The position numbers and the translations under genes were made by a program. Below the pieces are notes generated by a model. It did no database searches. It saw only the letters and a program-made list of their open reading frames with translations, and was not told the DNA's origin. Shown piece by piece: positions 38,421 to 51,427 of a stretch of DNA of 64,000 bases; the first letter of the stretch is position 1; each line of letters opens with the position of its first letter. The stretch is from Mallotus nudiflorus (lineage: Eukaryota > Streptophyta > Magnoliopsida > Malpighiales > Euphorbiaceae), in NCBI GenBank assembly GCA_947683625.1, contig CANTUR010000124.1, forward strand, positions 1,054,001-1,118,000, written 5' to 3'.

Positions 38421-39301
38421 TGATACAAACCTTACCTATAATAGAGATAGAATGTGCATCCAACTTTGAAAATTAGTCCAAGGATCATCAAGGATAGATT
38501 ATGTTAATGGAGCTAAACCCCTTGCTTATTAAATTGAAGTATGATACTTAGCTATTAAAAGATGATCAATCATACAACTCTAAGTCTTACTTAACAATTG
38601 TAATGAAAGGTAGATGTGAAATAATTCAAGTAAACTTGCAATGTTTTAAAAGAATAAAGTTTAAGGAAAAACCTCACTTTTTAATATCTCAATCACTCCC
38701 AATTCATTTTACATAGGGTTAGCCCTTATATAGGCATGTAAAAAACCTAATCCTTAAAGGAAAAAGTTTTCTTCCTTATTCCCAAAGATGTCTATATAGG
38801 AAAATCCTTAATTAAAGAGGTTTCCTTCAAAATAGGACAACTAATGAGAACTCATCTTTGAAAAGTTAAAATTGACAACTCATAACAACTCATCTTTGAA
38901 AAGTCAAAATTGACAACTCATTTTTTAAAAGTTAAAATTGATAACTTATCTTTAAAAAGTCAAAATTGACAACTAATAACAACTCATTATAAGTAAGCAA
39001 AATGACAACTCAAGATAACTAAACATTGAAGCATGTCATGTCACATGTCATATAGGATGTTAACCATTGACCTTGACTTATTGACTTATTGACTTTAACT
39101 TATTGACTTTGACTTGGAATATCCTTGAATCTTCTCACATCTTCTTGAATCTTTCCTATTAACTCTAAAATAGAAAAATAACTCAAAACTCATCTATGTT
39201 AAGCTAATTAATTTTGAAATTTGAAATTAAACTAAGTAGCTCAAATTCTTTATCATTTGGCTCCATACTTACACTTTTAATCCCTTTTAGAGTTCCTATT
39301 A
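38421..39301 (-). repeat. 3' LTR of element F with four 28-bp units
   Basis: 881 bp. Contains four 28-bp units of the type AACTCATCTTTGAAAAGT (38849-38970). The partner LTR has one unit, which explains nearly all of the length difference. Confidence 0.88.
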
Positions 39302-39516
39302 TTCCCTCCCTCTTAAAGATGATTTGCCCTCAAATCATAACCATCTTCTACAGTTGATAAATTCATGAATCCTCTAAGGTCAAATACAAACACCTTTGTT
39401 GAAAACTTCTCCTTTGAAGTAATGTTCCACACAAGTAGCTTTAACATAACTTGAACTTGATTGAACAACTGGAATGTAGAACTCTTATCCACGAACTTGT
39501 AAGGATTGTATTCTTG

Positions 39517-40112
39517 TTACTTCCTTTTAAACTTGAAACATGAATATCTCAAGTTCTTCTTGCTACAAGTGAAGACTCCATAAATTTCTTTGAGAGAAAT
39601 AAAATTTTGCAACACTTTCTTATACTTCATGCTAGGAATGAAATATTCAAAGGTATTACTGACATTGTAATGCATGCCAACATCATCAAATGGATCTTTA
39701 TATGGCTCAAAAGTCTGCAAAATAAATTTCAAGTCACTAAGAAAAGAAACATTAAAATTATTAGTACAATCATGATGAATAATCATCTCCTTATCCTTCA
39801 TGACACTCCCAATCTCTAGCCTTTTTTGTGCAAAAACTTTTAGTTTTTCCTCTCCATCATGCATATACTCTTCATGATCACAAGGTGCACTCTTACCACC
39901 TCCTTGAATTGTTAATTCATGCACAAGTTCACTAGATTTCTCAAACCCTTGTAAAAACTCCTTATTTGCTTCAATGACTTCAATATTTCATCATTTTTGT
40001 ATTCACACACAATCATTATCTCCCCACAAAGACCTACTTCCTTTTCATACTCCAAAGCAAGTTCAATTACAACCTTCAAGATAGAAGATTTTAATTGTAC
40101 TTCTTTCTTCAA
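39517..40112 (-). pseudogene. Downstream gag-region frames of element F
   Basis: Two overlapping minus-strand frames (40112-39912 and 39924-39517) that look like one broken frame. They are rich in Lys, Glu and Phe and end in a basic tail; I see no zinc knuckle, protease or RT motif. Position after the gag core suggests a family-specific extension of gag. Confidence 0.5.
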
Positions 40113-40244
40113 TCTCTTAGCAATCTCACACTTAATTCCACTGATGAATTTTGTAACTTTTTGCCTTTAGAATTCACTTACATCACTTGCAATTACAAAC
40201 AACTTAAACTTTTTAACATAATCATTAACACATAATTCATTACC

Positions 40245-40556
40245 TTATTTAAGCCTTTGTAATTTAAGATGAAATTTATCCCTCACTTCATGAGGAATAA
40301 AATGTCTAGTTATTAACCTCATCATTATCTCCCAATTTTTAATCTCATTAAGCCCATTCATTCTCCACAATGCCATCAAATCTTCCCACCATATAACAAC
40401 ATGACCCAAAAATTTATGAGAAGTAAGTTTACACTTTTGGAAATCACTTAATTCAAGAGAATCAAATATCTCCTCCATTTGTTGCACCCATTCCAAATAA
40501 ACATAAGGATCATCCCCACTAAGAAAATAAAGCATATCCAAAATGACCACACTCAA
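40245..40556 (-). pseudogene. Gag core of element F
   Basis: 103 codons with the retrotransposon-gag pattern: DPYVYLEWVQQMEEIFDSLE, then KCKLTSHKFLGHVVIWWEDL, then IKNWEIMMRLITRHFIP. This matches Ty3/gypsy gag cores (YLEW..., WW..., W..M...F.P). The frame ends at a stop on both sides, so the gag is a fragment. Confidence 0.85.
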
Positions 40557-40754
40557 AGATAATTTAGAAAAAAAATAAAAAAGAAATTCTCACAAAGCAC
40601 TCCCTTATGTGTTTACACTCAAGGATATGAATACTCTCGTGTTTAACTCAATTTTTTTTTAATTTATGAAGAATTGAGAAGAAGAAGAAGAGATTATGCA
40701 TAAAAATTAAAAGGATACAAAACCAGACCTTGAAGTTTGGCTTTGATTCCAAAC

Positions 40755-41540
40755 TGATACAAACCTTACCTATAGTAAAGATAGAACGTCCATCCAACTT
40801 TGAATATTAGCCTAAAGATCTTTAAGGATAGTTTGTGTTGATGGAGCTAAACGCCTTGCTTATTAAATTGAAGCAAGATACTTAGCTATTAAAAGATGAT
40901 CAATCATACAATTCTAAGTCTAACCTAGCAATTGTAATGAAAGTAGATGTGAAATAATTCAAGTAAACTTGCAAAGTTTTAAAAGAACAAAGTTTAAAGA
41001 AAAATCTCACTTTTAAATATTTTAATCACTTCCAATTCATTTTACATAGGGTTAGCCCTTATATAGGCATATAAACAACCTAATCTTTGAAGGAAAAGGT
41101 TTTCTTCCTTATTTCCAAAGATGTCTATATAGGAAAATCAGTAATTGAGGAGATTTCCTTCAAAATAGGACAATTAATAACAACTAATCTTTGAAAAGTC
41201 AAAATTCACAACTAATGACAACTCATTATAACTAAGCAAAATGACAACTTATACCAACTAAGTATTGAAGCATGCCATATCATATGTCATGTAGAATGTT
41301 GACCATTGACCTTAACTTGTTAACTCTTTGATTTTGACTTGGTGATTTTGATTTGGAATATCCTTAAATCTTCTCATATCTTCAAAAATCTTCCTTATTG
41401 ACTCTAAAATAGAAAAATAACTCAAAATTCATCCATATCAAGCTACTTAATTTTAAAATATGAAATTAAACTAATTAGTTTGAATTATTCATCATTTGGC
41501 TCCATATTTGCACTTTTAATCCCTTTTAGGGTTCCTATTA
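40755..41540 (-). repeat. 5' LTR of element F
   Basis: 786 bp, co-linear with 38421-39301 except for the missing 28-bp units. It begins next to the primer-binding site at about 40739-40753. Confidence 0.88.
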
Positions 41541-42630
41541 TGACGACACTTGATAACTCCGAATTAATATTTCTTGTTTATATAACCTGCATCGACAAGT
41601 AGAACGGATAAAAGAGTGGGATTTTCCCTATAAATACTTCGAAACTTAAGTTAGTATTCATATAGAGAAAAATATAATAATACGAATAAATAGAGTAAAA
41701 TAGATAATAAAAGGTGATTGCTTGCATAATGAAGTGATGAAATAGTGGAATGATGTCTTGATGACGTTGAATAATAAGAATGAAGAGATGATTGAATACA
41801 AAAATGAATGATATAAAATGTTATGAGATATATTTATAGGATAATGTATTATTCAAACCTTATATTATATTCTCAATATATCTATTGGAGAAGGCATCAA
41901 TGAAGAGATGAGAGAATATAAAAATGAATTATATAAAATATTATGAGATATATTTATAAAAAAATGTATTATTCAAATCTCATATTACACTCTTAATATA
42001 TTTATAAGAGAAAATATCTAAATATTACACTATTTATTTAACCTCAATCCAAAAAAACGAATAAAATTAAATCCTAACTCTCTTGTATCACGAAGAAATG
42101 GGATTACTTGTTAAAAAATATATATTTATTGAAAACCTCACATACGACGGCCGCAATTTTTCTTCTTCCAAAACAATCAAATCTCGCCGTACATTCCCTC
42201 CCCAACAACGTCCCAAATACCGCCACGTAATCATCTCCCTCATTTGTCCTTTTTCTTTTTGTTTAAAAAGTAAAAAAAATTCACTAATAATCTTCCTCTT
42301 CTCCGCGTCAAGTTCCTTTTACAGTCTTCGTTTCTTCAAGCCGTTCCAAAACCCCCCAAAAAAACCCTAATTAATTGCCATCATCTTCTTCCCTAAATTA
42401 TTGTTGCATTTCGCACTCACTGATCTCACACGCAATTACTTTATACGGCGCCGTTTTAATCTATCCCTTTCTTGAATTGTACGTTTGTTTGGGGTTTCGA
42501 TTGTTGCGGTTCAATTAGGTTTAGTTTTGAAAATTCTTGTTTTGATCGATTGAGGTTTGAGTTCTTATGAATCATTTGTGAAAAATCTTCTGTGATGAGA
42601 GTAATAGTAACAATAATCAAAGAATGAAAG
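41541..42630 (+). promoter_or_regulatory. Upstream region of the MUT9-like kinase gene
   Basis: About 1.1 kb between element F and the kinase start codon. It contains a 120-bp tandem duplication (41781-42020) and then, from about 42290, CT-rich and gene-like composition consistent with a 5' leader. I could not fix a TATA box or transcription start. Confidence 0.5.
41781..42020. repeat. 120-bp tandem duplication upstream of the kinase gene
   Basis: Two adjacent copies, 41781-41900 and 41901-42020, both beginning TGAAGAGATG and keeping register to the end with scattered substitutions and no indels. Confidence 0.93.
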
Positions 42631-45600
42631 ATGCCGGTACTGCGTAGCGGAGTGCGCAGAGGCCGGGGAGCGAGAGGAGCAGCAGCAGCAGAAAGAGCTG
42701 GAGGAGGAGTACGGCAAGAGGTAGAAGACCAAGGGATCGCAACAAGAACAAGAAGAAGACGCGCAGCAGCTGCTGCCGCCGCTGCAGTTACAGGCGCAGG
42801 GGCTGCGCCGCCTAAAAACAATAGTAAAGATAATAAGGAGAAGGTGCAGGAGGGGCAGCAGCAGGTAGTTGATGAAAACTTAGAAGCTGTTGCTGAAGGT
42901 AAGGACTTAGAAGAGGAGGTAAAAAAGGAAGAAGTAGGAGAGAAAGTGATGGATGACTTTGATAATGATAATGAGAGCTATGGCGAAGAAAGCAGAGATG
43001 GTAATAGAGCCAATGCTGCTGAAGATGAGGGCAGCACCGATCCTCTTCCGGAGAAGGTTTTTTTTTTTCTTTTAATTTTTAATTTTGCCTTAGTTTTTAA
43101 CTACTTCTATTACTACTGTTTATGTATATATGTGTGTGTGTATTTGTATCTATCTGCATTGGTACATTCTAGTTTTAATTGTTGTGTGCTTTTTTATGTT
43201 TTATTATGCTTGTCAATTATGCATCTTTCTTGTACACTGTTATTGTCTGCTTTTCTATTGGTGATTTTTTATGATCTTCTGCTTTTAAAAAGAATTTGAC
43301 TTTAGGTTTACTTTTTGAATTTAACAAGATGGGCTGCATTTCTGGACTAGATGGCTTATGCTTAGGATAAAAAAAATCTGTTGGTGCTAGATTTCGCTGC
43401 ATAAAGTTAGGATTTTTTTTGTGGTGAAACTAAGTAATTAATTGATCAAAGCTTGTATTCATCATGTTTATGCATACTCATTGACTTTCTTGTTAATTTG
43501 ATTGAAGTTTTGGTTGCATCTGTGATGAATTGTTGATCTAATCAGGAAGCATATTAGTAAAAAGTGGGAAAGAAAGTTCATAAATGTGTTGCTATTGTCT
43601 ATATAATATGTCTTATTAGCACTTGTGTTTAATTGTTAAAGCCTTTTAAGGTGAATGGCCTCCAAAATAATAGGGAAAGCATTGTAAGCCATCCCTATCC
43701 TTTGAAATAGAATGCAACAGACTAGTGTCAAGAACTTGTGTACGACTTGCTGGTTTAACTACCGTTTGTTTTGGGAATTTGAACAATTCACAAGCGTACT
43801 GGTTTTATTGATTGTTTGTTGAAATTTCCATATGGAAATTCAGGTGGTTAATCTGGGTCTGGTAATAAATCACGTAAGTAATAAGATATATGTATGGAAG
43901 TAGCCATCAAATAGTAAACAAAAGCAAGCTATCTTGAAATAAAACAAAAGAAATTAAGAAAAATTTAAGTTAAAAGTTAGAATCATCTGTTTTGATGTTT
44001 TTGTTCCAATTAGAGTTTATTAATTTGTATTTTTCTTGAATGAACATACTGCAAGTCCCCAGTTTGTTCTATTGTGTCTGTGCAGTTAATGTTTTGCAAA
44101 CCTGTTCTTACATGCCATCCTCTTCTCCACCGCTACTTGTAGTTAGCGATTATTTAGTTGTTCCCCTTAATAGATTATCCTCTGCATGTTTTTTTTTTGT
44201 AATTTTCTTTCTATAAGCACCGCATTGGCAATGTCTGTTGTTCTTTACTAATAAATTTCAATCCCTTGATTATGATGCTACCATGCTGCAGGTCCAGGTT
44301 GGTGGTTCCCCGTTGTATAAGTTGGAGAAAAAGTTAGGGAAGGGTGGCTTTGGACAAGTGTATGTTGGTCGGCGAGTTTCTCCTTCTAATACAAATGATA
44401 GAACTGGCCCTGGAGCTGTAGAGGTATTGCAATTATTACTAGCTGCTTGGATTATTGAATTTGATTTTTGCTCATTAATTTTCTACCGTGTATGTATTAA
44501 TTGGCTACAACCTTTGCATTTTAGGTGGCCTTAAAATTTGAGCATAGAAGTAGTAAAGGATGTAATTATGGACCGCCATATGAGTGGCAAGTTTACAGGT
44601 GATTGTCGTGCTTTTCCATTTTTTTTACATATTGGTAATATTTCTAAATCAATTTTGATGATCATCATTCTTTCAGCTTTCTTGGGGGCAGCCATGGTAT
44701 ACCACGAGTACACTACAAGGGTCGGCAAGGTGACTATTATGTCATGGTATGCAATTCTTGGTTTTGTTTATGGCTCACTTGGGACTCTATTTTTAATAAT
44801 CTAGCACTCATGTAATAGTTCTTGATGGAAATCTTTCATGACTTAGGTTATGGATATGCTGGGGCCAAGCCTGTGGGATGTCTGGAATAGTAGATCTCAG
44901 TCGTGAGTTCAATTTCTTTTATTTCTTCTTCTTGCTATATATATTTCTATCCTTTTGTGCATCTGGGGTGCTTATATTGAGGCATTGTTATAAATTACAG
45001 AATGTCTGTTGAAATGGTTGTCTGTATTGCTATTGAAGCAATATCAATATTGGACAGGATGCACTCCAGAGGGTAAGCTTTTTTTTTTTTTCCTCTTTTT
45101 TTTTCCTGTTATTATATGTCCATTTCTTAGTGTAGTTTTGTAAAGATGGACTGGATTGGGTTGGTTTGCTTTGCAAGTGGATTGATGAGATAAGCATCTT
45201 TAGCTGTTTGCTATGTGAAAATTAGTTGATATTTTATTGTCTTTTCTCAATTGTTAAGTAACTATATCTCAAATGGCACAAAAATTCTTTGCAGTTATGT
45301 CCATGGAGATGTGAAGCCGGAAAATTTCCTACTTGGATCTCCAGGAACTCCTGATGAGAAAAAGTTGTTTCTTGTTGATCTTGGATTAGGTAAATGGTAT
45401 TTCAGCTTATCTTTCATTTCTTCTTAAGTTGTAGATGTGCAGATGTGCACTCGACTGTAATCACCCTTGACCGGCTAATTGAAATCCTTTTGGGGGATCA
45501 GCTACCAGATGGCGAGATACTTCAACTGGCCTGCATGTTGATTATGACCAAAGACCCGATGTTTTTAGGTACTGTTTTTTATTATATTATTTCTGATTTT

Positions 45601-47683
45601 GAAATAGTCTATATATTATTGTGTTGCCATCATTATATTCTTTGTCTATATCCACTGCTCATTTAGTGATGATTATTTACTGCAACAGAGGAACAGTTCG
45701 TTATGCTAGTGTACATGCCCATCTAGGGAGAACAGCCAGTAGGAGAGATGATCTGGAATCTCTTGCCTACACCCTAATTTTCCTTCTAAAGGGCCGTTTA
45801 CCATGGCAGGGGTACCAGGTTAGTTCTCTTTTGCATTTTTTTGGTGACTTGTACCTAGAGTTACATGTATATGTACGTGTGTGCATGTGCATAATGTGTA
45901 TATATATATATTTTAACATAATGGTGTTTATAGGGAGAGAACAAAGGGTTTCTTGTTTGTAAGAAAAAGATGGCAACGTCCCCAGAGACCCTCTGTTGCT
46001 TTTGTCCTCAGCCTTTCAGACGGTTCGTTGAATATGTGGTGAATTTAAAGTTTGATGAAGAACCTAATTATTCTAAATGTGTCTCCCTTATCGATGGGGT
46101 TCTTAGCCTAACTGCAGATATCAGGCCACTTAACACAGAGGGTGCTCAAAAGGTACATGCGGTTGTTCCTTTCTTTTGTGGTTCAGATTGCTTTATGAGT
46201 TGGAGTTTGTTTGTTGATCCATTGCATTTATGTCTTTTGAAGCTTATCGGTCATAAGAGAGGCCGATTGACTATAGAAGAAGAGGAAGATGAACAACCAA
46301 AGAAGAAGGTTCGTATGGGCATGCCAGCAACACAATGGATTAGTGTGTACAATGCTCGTCGACCTATGAAGCAAAGGTATAAACATATTCATCAAGTCAT
46401 GAGTTATATCCTGTTGAGGCATTTTTAGTGCTGTCTTATTGATACAATCAGGCATTTTTTTGGTTTGCCTAGCATTGTGATTTATCTCTCTATTTCTATG
46501 AAAATAATAACTGCATATCATGAAGATTGTTTTGTTCCTTTTTCTCTCAACCTAATCTCTTTGTTGTGATCATATACTTGTAATACTTTTGAGAGTAAAA
46601 ACCATGTGTTGTGTGCTTGGCAGGTATCACTATAATGTGGCTGATGCAAGGCTTGCCCAGCACATTGAAAAAGGAAATGAGGATGGCTTGTATATTAGCT
46701 GTGTGGCTTCATCTCAAAATCTCTGGGCCCTGATTATGGATGCTGGTACTGGTTACACTGCACAAGTCTATGAACTATCACCCTATTTTCTTCACAAGGT
46801 ACATGCTTAAATTTTTTATTTGTTGAATGCAATCGTCTGCTTCAATCATGCTGAAATTGTTATGTGCTGGTTCTTATTGTTGTGACTTCTAAGTGTGCAT
46901 CATAATTATCTAACTGAATTTTGTTTGGCTTCTCTGTAGGAATGGATAATGGAGCAGTGGGAAAAGAATTATTATATCAGTGCAGTAGCTGGAGCTGCTA
47001 ATGGAGGCTCGTTAGTTGTAATGTCTAAGGGTCAGTCAGATATCTTTGGTTTTTTTGAGAAAGGTACCTGGTTTTGTTTGACCAACTTGTATATGTTTTT
47101 TGAGTACAGGTACTTCATATATGCAACAGTCATATAAGGTTAGCGATTCATTTCCTTTTAAATGGATTAACAAGAAATGGAAAGAGGGATTCCATGTTAC
47201 TGCAATGGCCACCTCGGGGAGTCGATGGGGAGTTGTTATGTCTCGCGGTGCAGGGTTTGCACGCCAGGTCATCCCTTCCTAATATCTTGTGTTTTCTTGG
47301 GTAGAGAAGACACTGACAACTGACTTTTTTTGTGGCATTATATCAGGTTATTGAACTTGATTTCCTTTATCCAAGTGAAGGCATTCATCGTCGCTGGGAT
47401 AATGGATATCGTATCACAGCAACTGCAGCGACCCCGGATCAGGCTGCTCTGGTTCTTAGCATTCCACTGAGGAAACTAACAGATGAAACACAGGAGACAC
47501 TTCGAACTTCTGCTTTTCCTAGTACCCATGTCAAGGTGGGAATATCTAGTACCTAATATGTCTGTCTTTTGTTGTTTGATTATTTTTAGCGTACTTGTGT
47601 CTTATGTCAGATGGTTCTTGCAGGAGAAATGGGCAAAAAATCTATATATTGCATCAATTTGTTATGGTCGAACAGTCTCATGA
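42631..47683 (+). CDS. MLK: MUT9-like / photoregulatory casein-kinase-I-type protein kinase
   Basis: A Ser/Thr kinase of the plant MLK/PPK group. In Arabidopsis, members phosphorylate histones (for example H3T3) and light-signalling proteins such as cryptochrome 2 and PIF3, mainly in the nucleus. Sixteen exons, phase-consistent, about 715 residues: 42631-43056, 44292-44423, 44525-44598, 44677-44746, 44847-44902, 45001-45072, 45295-45389, 45502-45568, 45689-45818, 45934-46152, 46243-46376, 46624-46798, 46940-47030, 47110-47267, 47347-47535, 47624-47683. The N-terminus MPVLRSGVRRGR is typical, followed by an Arg run, Ala at 45-52 and an acidic/Lys-rich region to about 142. Kinase landmarks: GKGGFGQVYVG near 159-169, VALK Lys190, HGDVKPEN at 280-287 and DLG at 305-307. 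The C-terminal half is the family-specific domain, with a basic KRGR/KKK patch near 455-475. I chose the ATG at 42631 because it gives the family N-terminus. Intron 1 is the longest (1235 bp). Which of the four Arabidopsis MLKs it matches best was not determined. Confidence 0.95.
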
Positions 47684-50600
47684 GCGACCTCTCTCCTTCG
47701 CTGTGTGAGCCAAGAAGAGAAAAGCCTGGGTTTCCTGAAGTGGGTATTATCTAGGTTAGAGAAATTTTGATGAGTAAATAGGTTCTTACCAATTGTAGTC
47801 AGTGTAGAAGCTATCAGCTGTGCCTGTCATTTTATAAATGTCTCCCGTCCATTGTCTGACCAGGGCAACGTTTTGTACAGTCTTTGAATAATTACTTTTT
47901 TTAAGTAAGGCATCATGTAGAAATCATATGAATATGATCCTCGTAGTGTGATTGGCGCTGATGGTTTTTTTTCCTTACACATTCTGTAAATTCCGATTGA
48001 TTACCATTGGACGGATAGTTACCCTGGCCGCTACAGTCAACGTTATTTTTCTTGTATATGATGATTTCATATCGTAGCTTAATTATTGTCCAAATTACCA
48101 TTTCAATTTAATTAAAGGTTCAGTAATGTTTGTAGATGCTGATTTTTGGAGATTCCATTTTGATTCGTTGCATGCTCTTATCAGTCTCTGGCTATGGAGG
48201 CATTGGTATCATAATGAGAATGGAAATTGATGTTTGTAGATTACGGTTTTGGTTGCACGTTCAAATGTTGGCGATTACGGCACTATGTGAATTCAAGAAT
48301 TACTAGAAAATATATAGTGAGTTTGAGGCTTAAAATGGAGATTGAGTCGTTATCCGGATGAAAATTAAGATACACTGTATAACAATCGAATTTCACGGAG
48401 ATATTGGATTCTAAAATTGGGTATGGATTTTTAAAATGTCCATTCAGTTTTGTATTTTATTACCTTTGATTATTAATTTATTCTCTTATTAACATGCAAG
48501 TCATGATTGGTTTTCAATTTTAAATTTTATTCCGAGTTTGCACATTAGTCTCATTTCAGGCTTATATCCCCAACATTCAATCACAGATAAATAAATAAAA
48601 TAAATAAAAATAATTTGTAATCATTCATTTCAAATAAAAAGGGGAAGGGATTAAGAATTACAATTTTTTGGTGTAAATAAATATAAAAATACTAAAAATA
48701 AACCATATATAAATAAAAAATAAACTAATTAATTATACAAATTAATACTCAAAAAAATAAATAAAGCAAACATTTAGTAATTAAAAATCACCAAATAATT
48801 CTTGTAACATATATATGTTAATTCCATAATAACAACAATAATATTTATAAATCAACAACACAGTGTGCACAAAAATAAATGATAATAAACTCATAAAATA
48901 GTCCACTAAATATCACAAAAAGGGAAATAACATGGGAACAATATCAATCAACATAGGAATCATGCATAATTTCAAGAAATATAACAAATTAAACATGAAA
49001 ATCATGTCAAACATGCAAAATACAAACGGAAAATCAAGGCATAAAAAGGGAAAGTTCTGTCAAAGAGGCATTGCCTCTTCAAAGAGGCGCCGCCTCCTGA
49101 CTAAGAGGTGATGCCTCCATCGCCTCTTTGGGAAGGGGCGGCGTCTCTATGAAGAGATGTCGCCTCTTCAATAGAGATAGGAACACTCTACAGTTCTTAC
49201 ATCCTAAGAAACATGATGATCATGCAAATAAATAAGGAATAAACACAAATATACCAATATTAACAATCAATATTCAATATCTCATGCAACCATACTCTTC
49301 AATAAGCTTAAAATAAGTAATATAACAAAAAAAAACCACAAAATAACAACAAATCAAAGCTTTTAATGAAGATAAAAACTCAAAGCTTAAAAAATTAGAG
49401 AGACTCACTTACTTGGATGTGCTTGATACTCCTAACTAAGCCCTTAGAGCTTGGTTGATGGAGGAATGGCCTTGAATGCAAGGAAGGTTCCCTCTTCTTC
49501 TCAAGAATCAAGTCCTTTAAGCTTCAAAGTCCCTTCCTTCTTTTTCTTCCTCCTTTTTTTCCTTTCTTTTTTCTTTTCTTTTCTCTCTTCCTCCCTGTTT
49601 TTTCCGGACATTTTTCCCATAACTAGCCCCCCTCCCCTCCACTTTTTGCCCCCACATTCCCTTTTAAAGCCTCTCTTATTTTCTCCTTTTTCAAATTCTC
49701 AAAAACCCATTCTCACCCTCTCCCATTGTCTTTTTTCATTCCCTAGGCTCTTTCTTGCATTTTTTTGTTTTCTTTTACGTCCAAAAATGACCAAATTTCA
49801 ACAGGTAGACTTCTAACTACTATCATTAATGACATTTAATGTTGCAGAGAGTGAGTGTGATGAGTTGTCGTCTCTTTGATGAGACGTTGCCTTATCGATG
49901 CCTGGGGTGAAAAGGTGACGCCTCTTCGTTGAGATGATCGCCTTTGCACCTGGGTCAAGTCAATGCCCGTGGGTCAAAAGGCAATGGGCTTGGGCTTTGG
50001 TTTAATGTTTGGGCTTGGACATGGTTTTTTGTGGGTTTGGCTTAGTATTTGAGATTTCAAAGTCGATTTTAGAGAGGTCTCGTACTCTCCTTGCATTCAA
50101 AACTCGAATTTTCTCATTATCGGACTTTCGTTACGGGACGATCAAACTGATAGTGTCCACAATATTCAAATCCCATAAATCCTAACCCAAGCCTATTTTT
50201 GATGAAAATGAAAGCTAGAGTTCTAGAAAACAGTTGTAATTTGGCGCTTTCATGCTTGAGAAACAAAAGCACTTTAGGGGTAGGGGTGTAAATGAGCTGA
50301 GCTGCTTTCGGCTTATTAAAAGCTTGTTTGAGCTCATTTAATAAATGAAATCAATTTAAATTATATAAAACTCGACTCGTAAGTTGATTCCTAATTTTAA
50401 TTTTTTTATTTTAGATATATAATATATTTAATTTGTATTGTAGAAAATATTTTTTAAAATATATTATTAGAATAAAATCATAATTTTTATTAAATATATT
50501 ATAATTTATTTAATAAATCATTTATTTTTAATTTTTTAATATATAATTTTAATTTATAATTTATTTTTTTTTAAATTTCTTTAGACTCATTTACCCTTGC

Positions 50601-51427
50601 AAACACTAAATGAAATAACGAATTTGACTAAAGCTCAGCTTAGTCATAAATGAACCAAGCTTGAACTAATCAAAGGTCAATTCAACTTGATTTGATTACA
50701 ATTAAATAACTATCCCTTATTTCTGATTAATGAATGCCTTCTTTACTTTTCCCAAAAACAAAAAAAACACCTTTTGTATCAACTAAATACTTTTTAGGAA
50801 ATTTTGATGTCAAAACAACTCACCGTCTATTTTTATATAATTTGATATTGATATAATACGAATAATCAACATAATATTATTTAACAAATAATTTTTATTC
50901 TAACCATGTAGTAAATATATTAAAATTTCGTTTAAAATATATAGAATTATAATTTATCTCAAAACTACTCTATTTTAGCCGGATGTTAAATTATTAAAAT
51001 ATATTATATTTTATTAAAAATTTATGTAAAGAAAAATTAATAACACCAATTGATTTGGCACCTAAGTGTTGAAAGAGCAAAAAAAACACAAATACACTTC
51101 TTTGATACAAAAAAATTCCTGTGGTAGTTTTTTGAATTGTGCCCAAAAATAAATCTCATGTCAGCAAAAATTCAAATCATTAATATTAATATCATTGAAA
51201 TATAAGAACATTAAAAAAAATAAGGGAAAGACCCCTTCTAGAACCAAAGGAAAAAAAAAAAAAAAGCAGCTTATTCCAACAATTTCTCACCCCAGCTTTT
51301 TCCTCGTAATTCAATTCCAAATGAGCTACAATGGGTGAACAAGATTTAAACTCAGGTCTCTACAGGACCGTCCCCCTTGCAGACATACTTATGCTCTTCC
51401 CGAATGTTCAACAGCTCAACAAATCTA
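47684..51427. other. Intergenic region between the convergent kinase and SHH1 genes
   Basis: The first 0.4 kb is probably the kinase 3' untranslated region. From about 48420 the sequence is AT-rich and repeat-like. Its right part ends CGATCAAACTGATAGTGTCCACA near 50155, resembling the end of a Tat-type LTR in minus orientation, so a degenerate LTR may occupy roughly 48400-50160. A GC-rich cluster of GAGGC/GCCTC palindromes lies at 49066-49178. From 50280 to 51300 it is very AT-rich with nothing recognisable. Confidence 0.45.
49066..49178. repeat. Cluster of short GAGGC...GCCTC palindromes
   Basis: Five or so imperfect palindromes of the type GAGGCATTGCCTC, GAGGCGCCGCCTC, GAGGTGATGCCTC and GAGATGTCGCCTC lie close together in otherwise AT-rich DNA. 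Related motifs recur at about 49870-49945. Confidence 0.75.

Larger units (their letters stand above)
38421..41540 (-). mobile_element. Short gag-only LTR element (element F)
   Basis: Two direct repeats, 38421-39301 and 40755-41540, both starting TGATACAAACC and ending TTCCTATTA on the plus strand, flank 1.45 kb with gag-like frames on the minus strand. Next to the right LTR the minus strand reads TTTGGAATCAAAGCCA, resembling the initiator-Met primer site TGGTATCAGAGCCA. Next to the left LTR it reads AAGAGGGAGGGAA, a polypurine tract. Both place the 5' LTR at 40755-41540. No clear target duplication was found (CGGTG against TGACG). With no pol it must depend on enzymes of another element. Confidence 0.88.

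Noticed and set aside
38416..41545. Target duplication for element F
   Set aside because: Flanks CGGTG and TGACG share only scattered bases; not convincing.
42456..42821. Minus-strand Ala-rich frame opposite kinase exon 1
   Set aside because: Antisense of the GCA/GCG-rich N-terminal coding sequence of the kinase; composition explains it.
49451..49816. 121-codon Phe/Ser/Pro-rich open frame
   Set aside because: It is the translation of a pyrimidine-rich stretch (CTTTTTT runs) and shows no protein-like pattern.
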